Source: Ktedonobacterales bacterium
Lineage (GTDB): Bacteria; Chloroflexota; Ktedonobacteria; Ktedonobacterales; JADMIN01
Assembly: GCA_025935235.1 (NCBI GenBank)
Contig: JAICVT010000022.1
Location: 1-22,435 of the forward strand
Length of the DNA stretch: 22,435 nucleotides
Reading direction: 5' to 3'
Below the pieces are notes generated by a model, which made no database searches, was not told the DNA's origin, and worked only from the letters and a program-made list of their open reading frames with translations. A program made the position numbers and the translations under genes. This document shows, one piece after another, positions 8,670 to 15,873 of the stretch. Positions within the stretch are counted from its first letter, which is position 1, and each line of letters begins with the position of its first letter.

Positions 8670-9500
8670 TCACTCCACCGCTGCTTTGCGACCCAGGTAC
8701 GCCTCGATCACGCGCTCATTGCGCTGAATCTCCGCTGGAATCCCCTCGGCGATCTTCTTGCCGTAGTCGAGGACGGCGATGCGGTCCGAGATGCCCATCG
8801 TGACCTGCAACTTGTGCTCAATCAGCAGGATGGTCAGGTTGAACTCCTTGCGCAGTCGCTGGATATACGTGATCGCCTCAGCGGTCTCGGCATCGTTCAT
8901 GCCAGCGGTTGGCTCGTCGAGCAACATTAGCTGCGGCCTGGAGCCGAGCGCTCGCGCGATCTCCACGCGCCGTCGCTCGGCATAGGAGAGATTGACCGCA
9001 TACTCGTCTTTGCGCGCCACCATCTCTGGGCCAAAGAAGCCCAGCAGGTCTATGGCCCGCTGCTCCGCTTTGGTCTCGGCGCGCCGATAGTTGGGCAGGC
9101 GGAAGAGCGCCGAGATGACATCGGTCGGCAGCTCGATGTGCTGGCCGACCAGCACGTTCTCCAGCACGGTCATGTTGTTGAAGAGACGGATGTTCTGGAA
9201 CGTGCGGGTGATGCCGCGTCGCACGAGCTTATCGGGCTTCATCCCGGCGATGGACGCGCCGTCGAAGATGATCTCGCCAGCGGTCGGCTTGTAGATGCCA
9301 GTGATGACGTTGAAGACCGTCGTCTTGCCAGCGCCATTCGGCCCGATGACGCTATAGATCTGCCCCTTGTGGACATCGAGATCAACGCCATCAACCGCCG
9401 CAAGGCCACCGAACCGCTGGACGAGGCCCCGCACCTGCAAGAGCGAGGGAGACTGGTCCTGCGCTGGGCCAGAAGCCTGTGGGCCTGGAGCCTCTACCAT
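8670..9500 (-). CDS. livG: Branched-chain amino acid ABC transporter ATP-binding protein LivG
   Basis: A 276-residue ATPase starting two bases beyond the livM stop. Walker A is GPNGAGKT (53-60), the Q-loop glutamine is in FQNIRLF (101-107), Walker B is LMLLDE (191-196) and the switch histidine is His229. The long insert between the Q-loop and signature is typical of LivG. The signature motif is LSYAERRRVEIARAL (171-185), where most LivG proteins have a glycine after SY/AY, here Ala174. The first 20 residues are a Pro/Gln/Ser-rich extension before the ABC core. It forms a heterodimer with LivF in the cytoplasm. Confidence 0.95.
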   Translation of the reverse strand: MVEAPGPQASGPAQDQSPSLLQVRGLVQRFGGLAAVDGVDLDVHKGQIYSVIGPNGAGKTTVFNVITGIYKPTAGEIIFDGASIAGMKPDKLVRRGITRTFQNIRLFNNMTVLENVLVGQHIELPTDVISALFRLPNYRRAETKAEQRAIDLLGFFGPEMVARKDEYAVNLSYAERRRVEIARALGSRPQLMLLDEPTAGMNDAETAEAITYIQRLRKEFNLTILLIEHKLQVTMGISDRIAVLDYGKKIAEGIPAEIQRNERVIEAYLGRKAAVE

Positions 9501-9502
9501 CG

Positions 9503-10834
9503 TTAACCCTCTCTCCCTTGCGCATCGGAGCCTGCGCCTGTGTATTCCGTCTCATCCATCGCGTCGGGGGGCGCGCCGACGCCGATGCCCGCTTCTTCCT
9601 GCTCCAGCAGGCCGATGGCCGACACACCCTCTTGCGCCGCGCCCTCGCCCTTCAGCTCGCGGCGTCGGCGCGCGTCAGGGATCAGTCCCTGCGGCCGAGC
9701 CAGGATCATAATCACCAGCAGGATGCCGAAGATCAGATAGTTCAGGCTGCTGAAGTCAACGTTGCTGAGGAAGTGCAGCGGCGAGGCGTTGGGCGCGACC
9801 AGGAAGCTGGCGTGGATGGGGTCGTTGATGCGCTGGAGCACATAGACATAGAGGAATTGGAGCACCATCGCGCCGAGGATGACGCCCGCGATGCTGCCCA
9901 GGCCTCCCAGCACGATCATCGCCAGGATCGTGATCGAGATCTGGAATTGGAAGTTCACCGGATTGACGCTGGGGACGAAGGCTGCCTGCAGCACGCCCGC
10001 CAGTCCGCCGACGAATGCGCCCAGCGCGTAGGCTAGCAGCTTGGTGCGCACCAGGTTGACGCCCGACGCCTCCGCCGCGGTCTCATCCTCGCGGATGGCG
10101 ACCCACGCGCGCCCGATGCTGGATTGGCGTAGCGCAAAGGAACCCAGCGCCACCAGCACGGCGAAGATCAGCGCCAGATAGTAGAACGGCGCGTTGTTGA
10201 GCGGGTCGGTGAACGAGAGGAGGCCAAGCGGTGTGTTGACCGGCGATGGAGGCGTGGCGGTCATGCCCAGCGAGCCGTAGAACGTGGGGATGTGCTGGAA
10301 GACGATCGGCACGATCTCGCCGAATCCCAACGTCACGATGGCCAGGTAGTCGCCACGCAGACGCAGGGTCGGGGCTCCCAGCAAGATGCCGAAGACTCCC
10401 GCGATCAGCGCGCCGACCAGCAGCAGCAGCCAGAACGAATACGTGGGGATGTTGAACGGTTTCTCGTTGAAGTTGAGCAGCGAGCCGAACGTGCCAGCCG
10501 CCATCGTGTAGGCGCCGATGACGAAGAACGCCACGTAGCCCAGGTCGAGCAGACCCGCGTAGCCGACGACGACGTTCAGGCCCAGCGCGAGCATCACGTA
10601 GACGAACACCGATGTCATCGCCACCAGCAGGCTCTGGATGTCGGGGTAGACACCGTAGGGAACCAGGGGCAGCAGAATCGCCACGATCAGGGCGATGACG
10701 GCAAAGCGCCATCCAGTCAGATACCAGGCGACTGGCCGACCCGCGATCATCGTCTGCTGGGCCCAGTCGCGAATGTTCGAGACGACAGATGACGCGGTTT
10801 GTGAGGCGACCTTGAGTGGTGACTGCGTAGCCAT
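9503..10834 (-). CDS. livM: Branched-chain amino acid ABC transporter permease LivM
   Basis: A 443-residue integral membrane permease. ATG 10834 is chosen because AGGAGG lies seven bases upstream (10842-10847). A TTG six codons earlier would overlap the livH stop but lies too close to that site. About nine or ten hydrophobic segments follow an N-terminal hydrophilic stretch, with the family features VGYAGLLDLGYVAFF, GAPTLRLRGDYLAIVTLGFGE (split here across the helix boundary) and GGLGSIAGVILGA. Permeases of this family form the channel with LivH. After the usual GLIPDARRRREL end there is an extra hydrophilic tail of about 50 residues rich in Glu, Gly and Ala, not expected in E. coli-type LivM. 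livG follows two bases downstream. Confidence 0.94.
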   Translation of the reverse strand: MATQSPLKVASQTASSVVSNIRDWAQQTMIAGRPVAWYLTGWRFAVIALIVAILLPLVPYGVYPDIQSLLVAMTSVFVYVMLALGLNVVVGYAGLLDLGYVAFFVIGAYTMAAGTFGSLLNFNEKPFNIPTYSFWLLLLVGALIAGVFGILLGAPTLRLRGDYLAIVTLGFGEIVPIVFQHIPTFYGSLGMTATPPSPVNTPLGLLSFTDPLNNAPFYYLALIFAVLVALGSFALRQSSIGRAWVAIREDETAAEASGVNLVRTKLLAYALGAFVGGLAGVLQAAFVPSVNPVNFQFQISITILAMIVLGGLGSIAGVILGAMVLQFLYVYVLQRINDPIHASFLVAPNASPLHFLSNVDFSSLNYLIFGILLVIMILARPQGLIPDARRRRELKGEGAAQEGVSAIGLLEQEEAGIGVGAPPDAMDETEYTGAGSDAQGREG

Positions 10835-10848
10835 ACGATGACCTCCTC

Positions 10849-11811
10849 TCAAACCTTGTTCGGCGTCTGCTGACCGAGCAGGCCAGCCGGCCTGACGACC
10901 AGGATCAGCACGAGAATGGCGAACACGATGGCGTCAGAGAACGCGAAGCCGTTGGGGATGTAGGCAATCGCGAGCGACTCGATCAGGCCGATGAGGAAGC
11001 CGCCCAGCACCGCGCCATAGATGTTGCCGATGCCGCCAAGTACCGCCGCGGTGAACGCGATCAGGCCGAGATCGAAGCCGGTGAAGTACCACACCTGCTG
11101 GATGTAAAGATTGTAGAAGACGCCCGCCGCGCCCGCCAGCGCGCCGCCGATGATGAACGTCAGGCTAATCGTGCGGTTGATGTTAACGCCCATCAGCGCC
11201 GCCGCCTCCGGGTCTTGCGCGGTCGCGCGCATGCCCTTGCCCATCCGGGTGTGGCGAATGAAGTAGTCGAGGATGTACATCAGCCCGAGGGAGACGACGA
11301 CGATCACGATGTCGAGTAGCGCGATGCGCACGGGGCCGATGGTGATGCCGACATCGGGGAAGATCGAGGGGAACCCGACAAAACTGCGCCCGCGCCAGAG
11401 GGCCGCAACCTCTTCCAGAATCAGCGAGGCGCCGATCGCGGCGATCAGCGGGGCCAGGCGCGGCGCCTTGCGCAGCGGCTTGTAGAAGAAGCGCTCGATG
11501 GTCACATTGAGGGTGGCAGAGACGACCATGCCAATGAGCAAGAGCAAGATGAGCAGCCCCACCAGCGCAATGGGATTGGGCGGAGCGGTGATGCCCATCG
11601 CCTGGATGACCGCCAGGGTCACGATCGTCGCCCACATGCAGATATCGCCGTGCGCGAAGTTGATCAGCTCGATGATGCCGTAGACCAGCGTGTAGCCCAG
11701 CGCGATCAGCGCATACATGGCTCCACGGGTGACGCCAATCTCGATCTGCTGAAAGAAGAAGCCGAGCGGCGATGAAGCTGCGTGGATCATGACGGTAGCA
11801 AGCGTAGGCAT
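10849..11811 (-). CDS. livH: Branched-chain amino acid ABC transporter permease LivH
   Basis: A 320-residue membrane permease from ATG 11811, with AAGGAG (11821-11826) nine bases upstream. It has about eight hydrophobic helices. Family sequences include YALIALGYTLVYGIIELINF (33-52), followed by AHGD, an MGKGMRATAQDPEAAALMGV loop (the EAA-like coupling region contacting LivG/LivF) and GGIGNIYGAVLGG near the C-terminus. It pairs with LivM to form the pore. The stop is 14 bases before the livM ATG, so the two are translationally linked. A promoter-like site at 11875-11903 suggests livHMGF can be transcribed apart from livK. Confidence 0.95.
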   Translation of the reverse strand: MPTLATVMIHAASSPLGFFFQQIEIGVTRGAMYALIALGYTLVYGIIELINFAHGDICMWATIVTLAVIQAMGITAPPNPIALVGLLILLLLIGMVVSATLNVTIERFFYKPLRKAPRLAPLIAAIGASLILEEVAALWRGRSFVGFPSIFPDVGITIGPVRIALLDIVIVVVSLGLMYILDYFIRHTRMGKGMRATAQDPEAAALMGVNINRTISLTFIIGGALAGAAGVFYNLYIQQVWYFTGFDLGLIAFTAAVLGGIGNIYGAVLGGFLIGLIESLAIAYIPNGFAFSDAIVFAILVLILVVRPAGLLGQQTPNKV

Positions 11812-11874
11812 TGCGCGTCACTCCTTCGGACAGGTCGGATGGTTGGTGTGGACAGCAGGACAGCGGGATACCGT

Positions 11875-11903
11875 ATTAAACCACGGAGCAGGCCTCGTGT
11901 GAA
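11875..11903 (-). promoter_or_regulatory. Candidate internal promoter for livHMGF
   Basis: On the minus strand: TTCACA (11898-11903), a 17-base spacer and TTTAAT (11875-11880), each 5/6 to consensus. The expected start near 11868 gives a 57-base leader to livH. The -35 hexamer sits in the loop of the palindrome at 11884-11913. Confidence 0.5.
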
Positions 11904-11913
11904 GCCTGCTCCG
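11884..11913 (-). promoter_or_regulatory. Palindrome between livK and livH (operator or intercistronic hairpin)
   Basis: CGGAGCAGGC (11884-11893) and GCCTGCTCCG (11904-11913) form a perfect ten-pair inverted repeat with a ten-base loop. As RNA from livK it could act as a partial terminator or a stabilising 3' hairpin; on the minus strand TGGTTTAAT follows. As DNA it covers the spacer and -35 of the candidate livH promoter and could be a repressor site. Confidence 0.55.
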
Positions 11914-11952
11914 CGTAATGCCGCATGCGCGGACATTCATTTGTTTGGATGC

Positions 11953-11972
11953 GCTGTGGCAAGCTGTGGCAA
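11953..11972 (-). repeat. Exact 10-base tandem duplication after livK
   Basis: GCTGTGGCAA occurs twice in a row (11953-11962 and 11963-11972), 22 bases beyond the livK stop. The helical-turn spacing might suit a cooperative DNA-binding protein, but a chance duplication is equally possible. Confidence 0.6.
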
Positions 11973-11993
11973 AACGCAGCGGTCAGATGGGCG

Positions 11994-13271
11994 CTACGCT
12001 GTCACCGACTTGTCGAAGCTCCAGCTTGCGCCGTCAGAACCCACCGCGTAGATGCTGAACACCTTCTGGCCGGAGTTGTCGCCATTCTTATCGAACGAGA
12101 TCGAGCCGATGATGGTGTTGAACGTCCCGCTGGCGATGGCGTCGCGCACATTCGCGCGTGTGGGCGCCTGGCCAGAGTTGATGACGCTCTTGATCGCGGC
12201 AATCTCGATCTGCGCCGCCGCATACGCCTGGGCGCTGTATGGCAGCAGGGCGTTGTTGGGCTTACTAGACACAAACGTCGCGTAGTCGGTCTTGAACTTC
12301 GCCGCGTCAGAAGACGTCAGCGACGAAGTGTCAGGAGCGGCCACTGTGCCGTAGGTGTTGGCGGCCGCTGTGCCAGCGGTCGTCAGCCAGCCCGGATCAT
12401 CGGCAATGCCGTCGCCGCCGACCATCGCCTTGCTGTAGCCAGCCGCGACGAGGTCCTTCTTCAGCGCGCCGCCGCCCTGGCTGGTGACGCCGCCATAGAA
12501 GACCACATCCGGGTTCTTCGAGTTGATCGTCGAAGCCAGGGACGGCAGACTGCTCACCTGCGTCGCCGAGATGGACTGGTTGCCGACAACCGTGCCACCG
12601 TTTTGCGTGAAGTTCTGGGTGAAGAAGTTCGCCAGGCCCTTACCATACGTCGTGCTGTCGTCCACGACATAGGCTGTCTTCGCGCTGATAGGCGCGTCGG
12701 CGGCGATCTGGGCGTCTACTTTGCCCTGCACGTCGTCAGTCGCGCAGACGCGGAAGTAGTATTCCTTGACGCCGTTCGGGTGCAGTTGGCTGAAGTTGAT
12801 GCCGTTGGCCTGCGCATACTGCTCTTTGGTCAGGCCAGGGTTGGTGTTGGTCGGCGACATCAGCACGATGCCACCATTCTCGGCGACCGGAATCTCCGAG
12901 GCGGCGACGCCGCTGTTGAACGGCCCGACAATCGCGATCACCGAGGGATCAGCGAGCAGCGAGCGGATGTTCGCCGCGCCGACCGTCGGATCAGCGCCAC
13001 TGGCGCCTTCGTCGTTCTTGGCGGTGAACTTGAGCGTGTAGCCGTGGCCGAGATCGGTGTTCTGGCTGACGGCCAGCTCAACGCCATACTGGGTCGGCAG
13101 ACCCACCGCCGCGTCAGTGCCAGAGACCGGCAGATCGCTCGCAATCGTGATCGTGCCACCGCTGGCGCCGCCGCCGCCGGGGCCGCCGCAGGCGGCCAGA
13201 CTTAGGCTCAGGATGAAAAACGCCGCCACCGAGCCTCGCGTGGCCGCGCTCAGGAGTCGTTCGTGACGCAT
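11994..13271 (-). CDS. livK: ABC transporter substrate-binding lipoprotein, branched-chain amino acid type
   Basis: A 425-residue protein from ATG 13271 (GGAGG ten bases upstream). A hydrophobic N-terminal segment ends in the lipobox LAAC with Cys28, then a Gly-rich linker, so it is a lipoprotein anchored outside the membrane. The mature part is a type-1 periplasmic-binding fold (Peripla_BP_6): TITIASDLPVSGTDA opens lobe 1, IAIVGPFNSGVAASEIPVA marks the ligand-binding hinge, and PDVVFYGGVTSQGGGALKKD lies in lobe 2. It would deliver ligand to LivH/LivM. It is first in the livKHMGF order but separated from livH by 182 bases that contain a hairpin and a second promoter candidate, which fits higher expression of the binding protein. 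The ligand is not determined by sequence alone. Confidence 0.94.
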   Translation of the reverse strand: MRHERLLSAATRGSVAAFFILSLSLAACGGPGGGGASGGTITIASDLPVSGTDAAVGLPTQYGVELAVSQNTDLGHGYTLKFTAKNDEGASGADPTVGAANIRSLLADPSVIAIVGPFNSGVAASEIPVAENGGIVLMSPTNTNPGLTKEQYAQANGINFSQLHPNGVKEYYFRVCATDDVQGKVDAQIAADAPISAKTAYVVDDSTTYGKGLANFFTQNFTQNGGTVVGNQSISATQVSSLPSLASTINSKNPDVVFYGGVTSQGGGALKKDLVAAGYSKAMVGGDGIADDPGWLTTAGTAAANTYGTVAAPDTSSLTSSDAAKFKTDYATFVSSKPNNALLPYSAQAYAAAQIEIAAIKSVINSGQAPTRANVRDAIASGTFNTIIGSISFDKNGDNSGQKVFSIYAVGSDGASWSFDKSVTA

Positions 13272-13657
13272 CAGCGCCGCACCTCCATACTAACAGGACA
13301 GTCCCACAACATCCCCATGCGGCGCGTCCACGCGAAACGCCAGCGTGCATACGGTGGATGGCGCAAAAGACGCCGCCGCGCGCCAGAGGTGAAAATTGAA
13401 CCGCGCACCCTGGCTTACAACTGTATACGGTAGAGTTTGTGTAAATCTCACGCAGGCGCCACATGAACGTGCGTGCGATGCGCTCCGCGTCTGCCCTGCG
13501 TGGGTTTCGCTGAGCCGCGCGGCACAGCCGGGAGGACGCCACGCGCCCCCTCGCCAACGGCCCGCGCCAGCCAGCGAGAGGCGCCTGCGCGGCATGATAG
13601 CACGAATTGGTTCGCTGTGAACGTCGAGATATGTCGCGTAGCGACGGCGTGCTGCCG
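13272..13657 (-). other. 386-base gap: long leader of the liv operon
   Basis: No convincing gene was found here. It contains the candidate liv promoter (13594-13621) and, nearer livK, a TATACA hexamer (minus strand, around 13423) without a good -35. A GTCGC/GCGAC hairpin (13633-13645) lies just beyond the ctaA stop and is too weak to call a terminator. If the upstream promoter is used, livK has an untranslated leader of about 315 bases. Confidence 0.5.
13594..13621 (-). promoter_or_regulatory. Candidate livK promoter
   Basis: On the minus strand: TTCACA (13616-13621), a 16-base spacer and TATCAT (13594-13599), both 5/6 to consensus. The -35 is identical to that proposed for livH. It lies about 320 bases before the livK start. 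Confidence 0.5.
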
Positions 13658-14731
13658 CTATGGATGCAGCGCGGCGGTCGCGTTGCGGCTGGGGGTCGGC
13701 TTCTTCTTCGCGTCCGAGGAGCCGCCGGAGCGGTTCGCTGATTTGGCGCGGGCGGTGGCTGGCCGTGGCAGCGCGTGCATGCACAGATAAACCATTACGC
13801 TGAAGAAGAGCGCGATGAACGCGCTGTGCATCACCTCGGCCCACACGCTGGCGCGCGAGAAGACGATCACCGCGCCCTCCAGCGCCTGCGCCAGAATCAG
13901 GATCAGCGCGAAGACGCTGGCGATGTAGAGATCGGGACGCGGCTTGCGCAGTCTGCGCGCCCAGAAGAACAGCCAGACCACCGTCAGCGTCAGGATGAAG
14001 GCCGCGACGCGGTGGGTCATGTTCACTACCACCGGCTCGACATTTGGCGGCAGCAGGCGTCCCGGCGCACAGAGCGGCCAGGCGGTGCAGGCGAGCGTGG
14101 AGTTGGTGTGCAGCACATAGGCGCCCAGGTACAGCACCACATAGGTGTAGACCGTGACACCCCACACCAGCACGCGGAAGCCGACTGGGATGCGCCGATC
14201 GCGCAGCGCATCACCGCGCCCCAGCTCGAAGATGAAGAGCATCGTGACGATGACCGTGGCCACCGCGATGGACGAAACACCGAAGTGGAACGCCAGAATC
14301 ACCGCCGAGGTCGGATACATGACTGCCAGGCCACCCAGCACGGCCTGCAACATCAGGAAGACGAACATCAGCGGGGCCAGAATCTTGACCTCCAGCCGGT
14401 CACGCCAGAGCGCCAGAATGCCGACAATCAGCGCGAGCATCAGGATGGTGATCAGCGGAACGCCCAGGCGATGCGTAAACTCGATCACTGTGGTTCTGGC
14501 GAACTCGGTGGGGATGAACTGCCCACGGCACAGCGGCCACGAGTTGCCGCAGCCCGCCTGTGAGCCGGTGTCGGTCACGACTGACCCCATCACATGCACC
14601 AGAAAGAGGACCGCCGCCGTCACAACCGCCAGCCATCGCATGATGATGGGCCAGTTGCGCCGCGCCAGCCAGCGCTGCATCCGCGCGCGCGGGCCATCCG
14701 CCGCGCCAGCCGAAGGAGTACCGCTTCGCAT
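13658..14731 (-). CDS. ctaA: Heme A synthase (CtaA/Cox15 family)
   Basis: Heme A synthase oxidises the C8 methyl of heme O to a formyl group in the membrane, making heme A for aa3-type cytochrome oxidases. From ATG 14731 (GAGG six bases upstream) the protein has 357 residues and eight predicted helices in two similar halves. The heme-ligand histidines are His87 (EFTHR), His149 (FHFG), His240 (NMTHR) and His302 (MHSAF). The extracytoplasmic cysteine pairs are C61/C68 and C215/C221, as in the Bacillus type. An upstream ATG at 14743 adds four residues and overlaps the stop of a small reading frame. The last 40 residues are a Ser/Lys-rich tail. No ctaB or oxidase genes are nearby. Confidence 0.94.
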   Translation of the reverse strand: MRSGTPSAGAADGPRARMQRWLARRNWPIIMRWLAVVTAAVLFLVHVMGSVVTDTGSQAGCGNSWPLCRGQFIPTEFARTTVIEFTHRLGVPLITILMLALIVGILALWRDRLEVKILAPLMFVFLMLQAVLGGLAVMYPTSAVILAFHFGVSSIAVATVIVTMLFIFELGRGDALRDRRIPVGFRVLVWGVTVYTYVVLYLGAYVLHTNSTLACTAWPLCAPGRLLPPNVEPVVVNMTHRVAAFILTLTVVWLFFWARRLRKPRPDLYIASVFALILILAQALEGAVIVFSRASVWAEVMHSAFIALFFSVMVYLCMHALPRPATARAKSANRSGGSSDAKKKPTPSRNATAALHP

Positions 14732-14739
14732 GATTTGCC

Positions 14740-14916
14740 TCATCGAGATACCAGAAAGACTCTGGAACGAAGGATCACCGCATGCTCGCCGTGAAGGAGA
14801 CGCAGCCAGTCGGGGCAGCGCTGGAGCGTTGTCGTTGCTTCCTGAAAAGTGTAGACCATCTGGCGCGAAGCCGCAACAGGCGCGAGAACAGGCGCGCCGC
14901 GCGCCAGCGCCCGCAT
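14740..14916 (-). CDS. Possible small protein upstream of and overlapping ctaA
   Basis: A 58-codon frame from ATG 14916 to TGA 14740. The stop overlaps the first possible ctaA ATG (14743) as ATGA, a usual sign of translational coupling. The predicted protein has a plausible composition (QMVYTFQEATTTLQRCPDWL then RLLHGEHAVILRSRVFL). The same frame stays open well upstream into the region antisense to the next gene, but without a good start codon. No clear ribosome site precedes 14916. I do not recognise the protein. It may be a leader peptide, a small partner of CtaA, or chance. Confidence 0.3.
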   Translation of the reverse strand: MRALARGAPVLAPVAASRQMVYTFQEATTTLQRCPDWLRLLHGEHAVILRSRVFLVSR

Positions 14917-14930
14917 GAGAGTTTTCTCAT
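14915..14930. promoter_or_regulatory. Perfect palindrome between divergent ctaA and 15009 genes
   Basis: ATGAGA (14915-14920), GTTT and TCTCAT (14925-14930) form a perfect six-base inverted repeat with a four-base centre, in the 277-base gap between the ctaA start and the divergent gene. It is a good shape for a dimeric regulator site. A TATGAT hexamer (14962-14967) lies 41 bases before ATG 15009 and may be the -10 of the plus-strand gene, though no matching -35 was seen. Confidence 0.45.
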
Positions 14931-15008
14931 ATTGTTCCCACGAGACCGCAACACCTGTCCTGTATGATCCGCGATGAGACGACACAGCAAGAGAGGCAGG
15001 TGAGCGAT

Positions 15009-15857
15009 ATGGCGATCTCAGCCGCAGCACTGGCGCAGACGCCGCTGCGACCAGCGGTCTGCTCGTGGTATACCCTGGCGCACGAGCAGACCATGCCCGC
15101 GAGCGTCTGCCTCGACGCCGCCACGCTTGAAGAGTTCGCCGATGCGCTGGCCAGCGCCGGGCAGGAGGCGCCCGCCGCACGGGTGGCGCAGATCGCGCGC
15201 GAGGTGGCCTTGGGCGCGCTGGGCGAGCGCTACGTCTGGGCGTTTCGGCGCCTGGGCGACGCGCTGACTGCGCTGCGCGCCAACCATCGCTCCGACTACC
15301 GCGCTTATCCGCGTCCGCAGAGCGTGCGCGAAGCCTCGCTCGACCGGCTGCATCGCCGCTTCCCACTGCCAGAGTATCCGCGCACGACCGCGCTGCTCTT
15401 CATGGGGATGCGCGTCTGCGACGATCCACGGCTGGGCGCCGATCCATCCGCTGAGTCGCTGGCGTCGCTGGCGCCAGGGGTGATCGCGCCGGAGGACTGG
15501 GTGCGCTATACTTTCTGCGGATTCCAGCAGGGTGTGGCGCTGGTGCGCGTCTCGGCCAGCTCGCGCTGGCTGCGCATCGGTGGGCGCGCGCTCGAAGGCG
15601 CCTGGGCCGAGGCGCGCGAGGCAGCCGATGCGCCACATACGCAGCGCAGCCTCAGCCCGCTCAAGACGGCTGAGACGCTCGCGCGCGAGGCCCTCGTGCG
15701 CGCCGCGCCCGCCGACGCCTTCCTCAGCCTGGACGACGCGCCCGCCTCCCCGCCACCTGCCACCGACGCGACTGCCACTGTATCGCGCACGCGCAGGCGT
15801 GTCTTGCCTGGCGCTGCCCGCGCGACCCGTACCGCTACCCGCGCGCTGGGCGCGTGA
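15009..15857 (+). CDS. Conserved-looking hypothetical protein, no recognised family
   Basis: A 282-residue soluble protein. ATG 15009 is preferred (AGGTGAG just upstream); an earlier in-frame ATG at 14964 overlaps a -10-like hexamer and has no ribosome site. The first 200 residues look like a globular, helix-rich domain with an aromatic-containing middle (EDWVRYTFCGFQQGVALVRV, about 175-194). The last 60 residues are Ala/Pro/Thr/Arg-rich and probably disordered. There is no signal peptide, membrane helix or familiar catalytic motif. Good codon bias supports it as a real gene. It is divergent from ctaA, and its stop is 16 bases from that of the convergent redox fusion gene, so it may share a regulator with ctaA. 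The function is unknown. Confidence 0.75.
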   Translation: MAISAAALAQTPLRPAVCSWYTLAHEQTMPASVCLDAATLEEFADALASAGQEAPAARVAQIAREVALGALGERYVWAFRRLGDALTALRANHRSDYRAYPRPQSVREASLDRLHRRFPLPEYPRTTALLFMGMRVCDDPRLGADPSAESLASLAPGVIAPEDWVRYTFCGFQQGVALVRVSASSRWLRIGGRALEGAWAEAREAADAPHTQRSLSPLKTAETLAREALVRAAPADAFLSLDDAPASPPPATDATATVSRTRRRVLPGAARATRTATRALGA

Positions 15858-15873
15858 ATCCACTCCCGATCGC

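Noticed and set aside
10835..10852. TTG start for livM overlapping the livH stop
   Set aside because: ATG 10834 has AGGAGG at ideal distance, while the TTG lies upstream of that site.
11925..13205. Long open frame on the plus strand opposite livK (426 codons)
   Set aside because: The minus strand encodes a clear binding protein with lipobox; the plus frame is Arg/Ala/Val/Asp-rich with no recognisable domain.
14740..15366. 208-codon minus frame running through the 15009 gene
   Set aside because: Most of it is Arg/Pro/Ala-rich antisense sequence; only the last 58 codons, outside the opposing gene, are worth considering.
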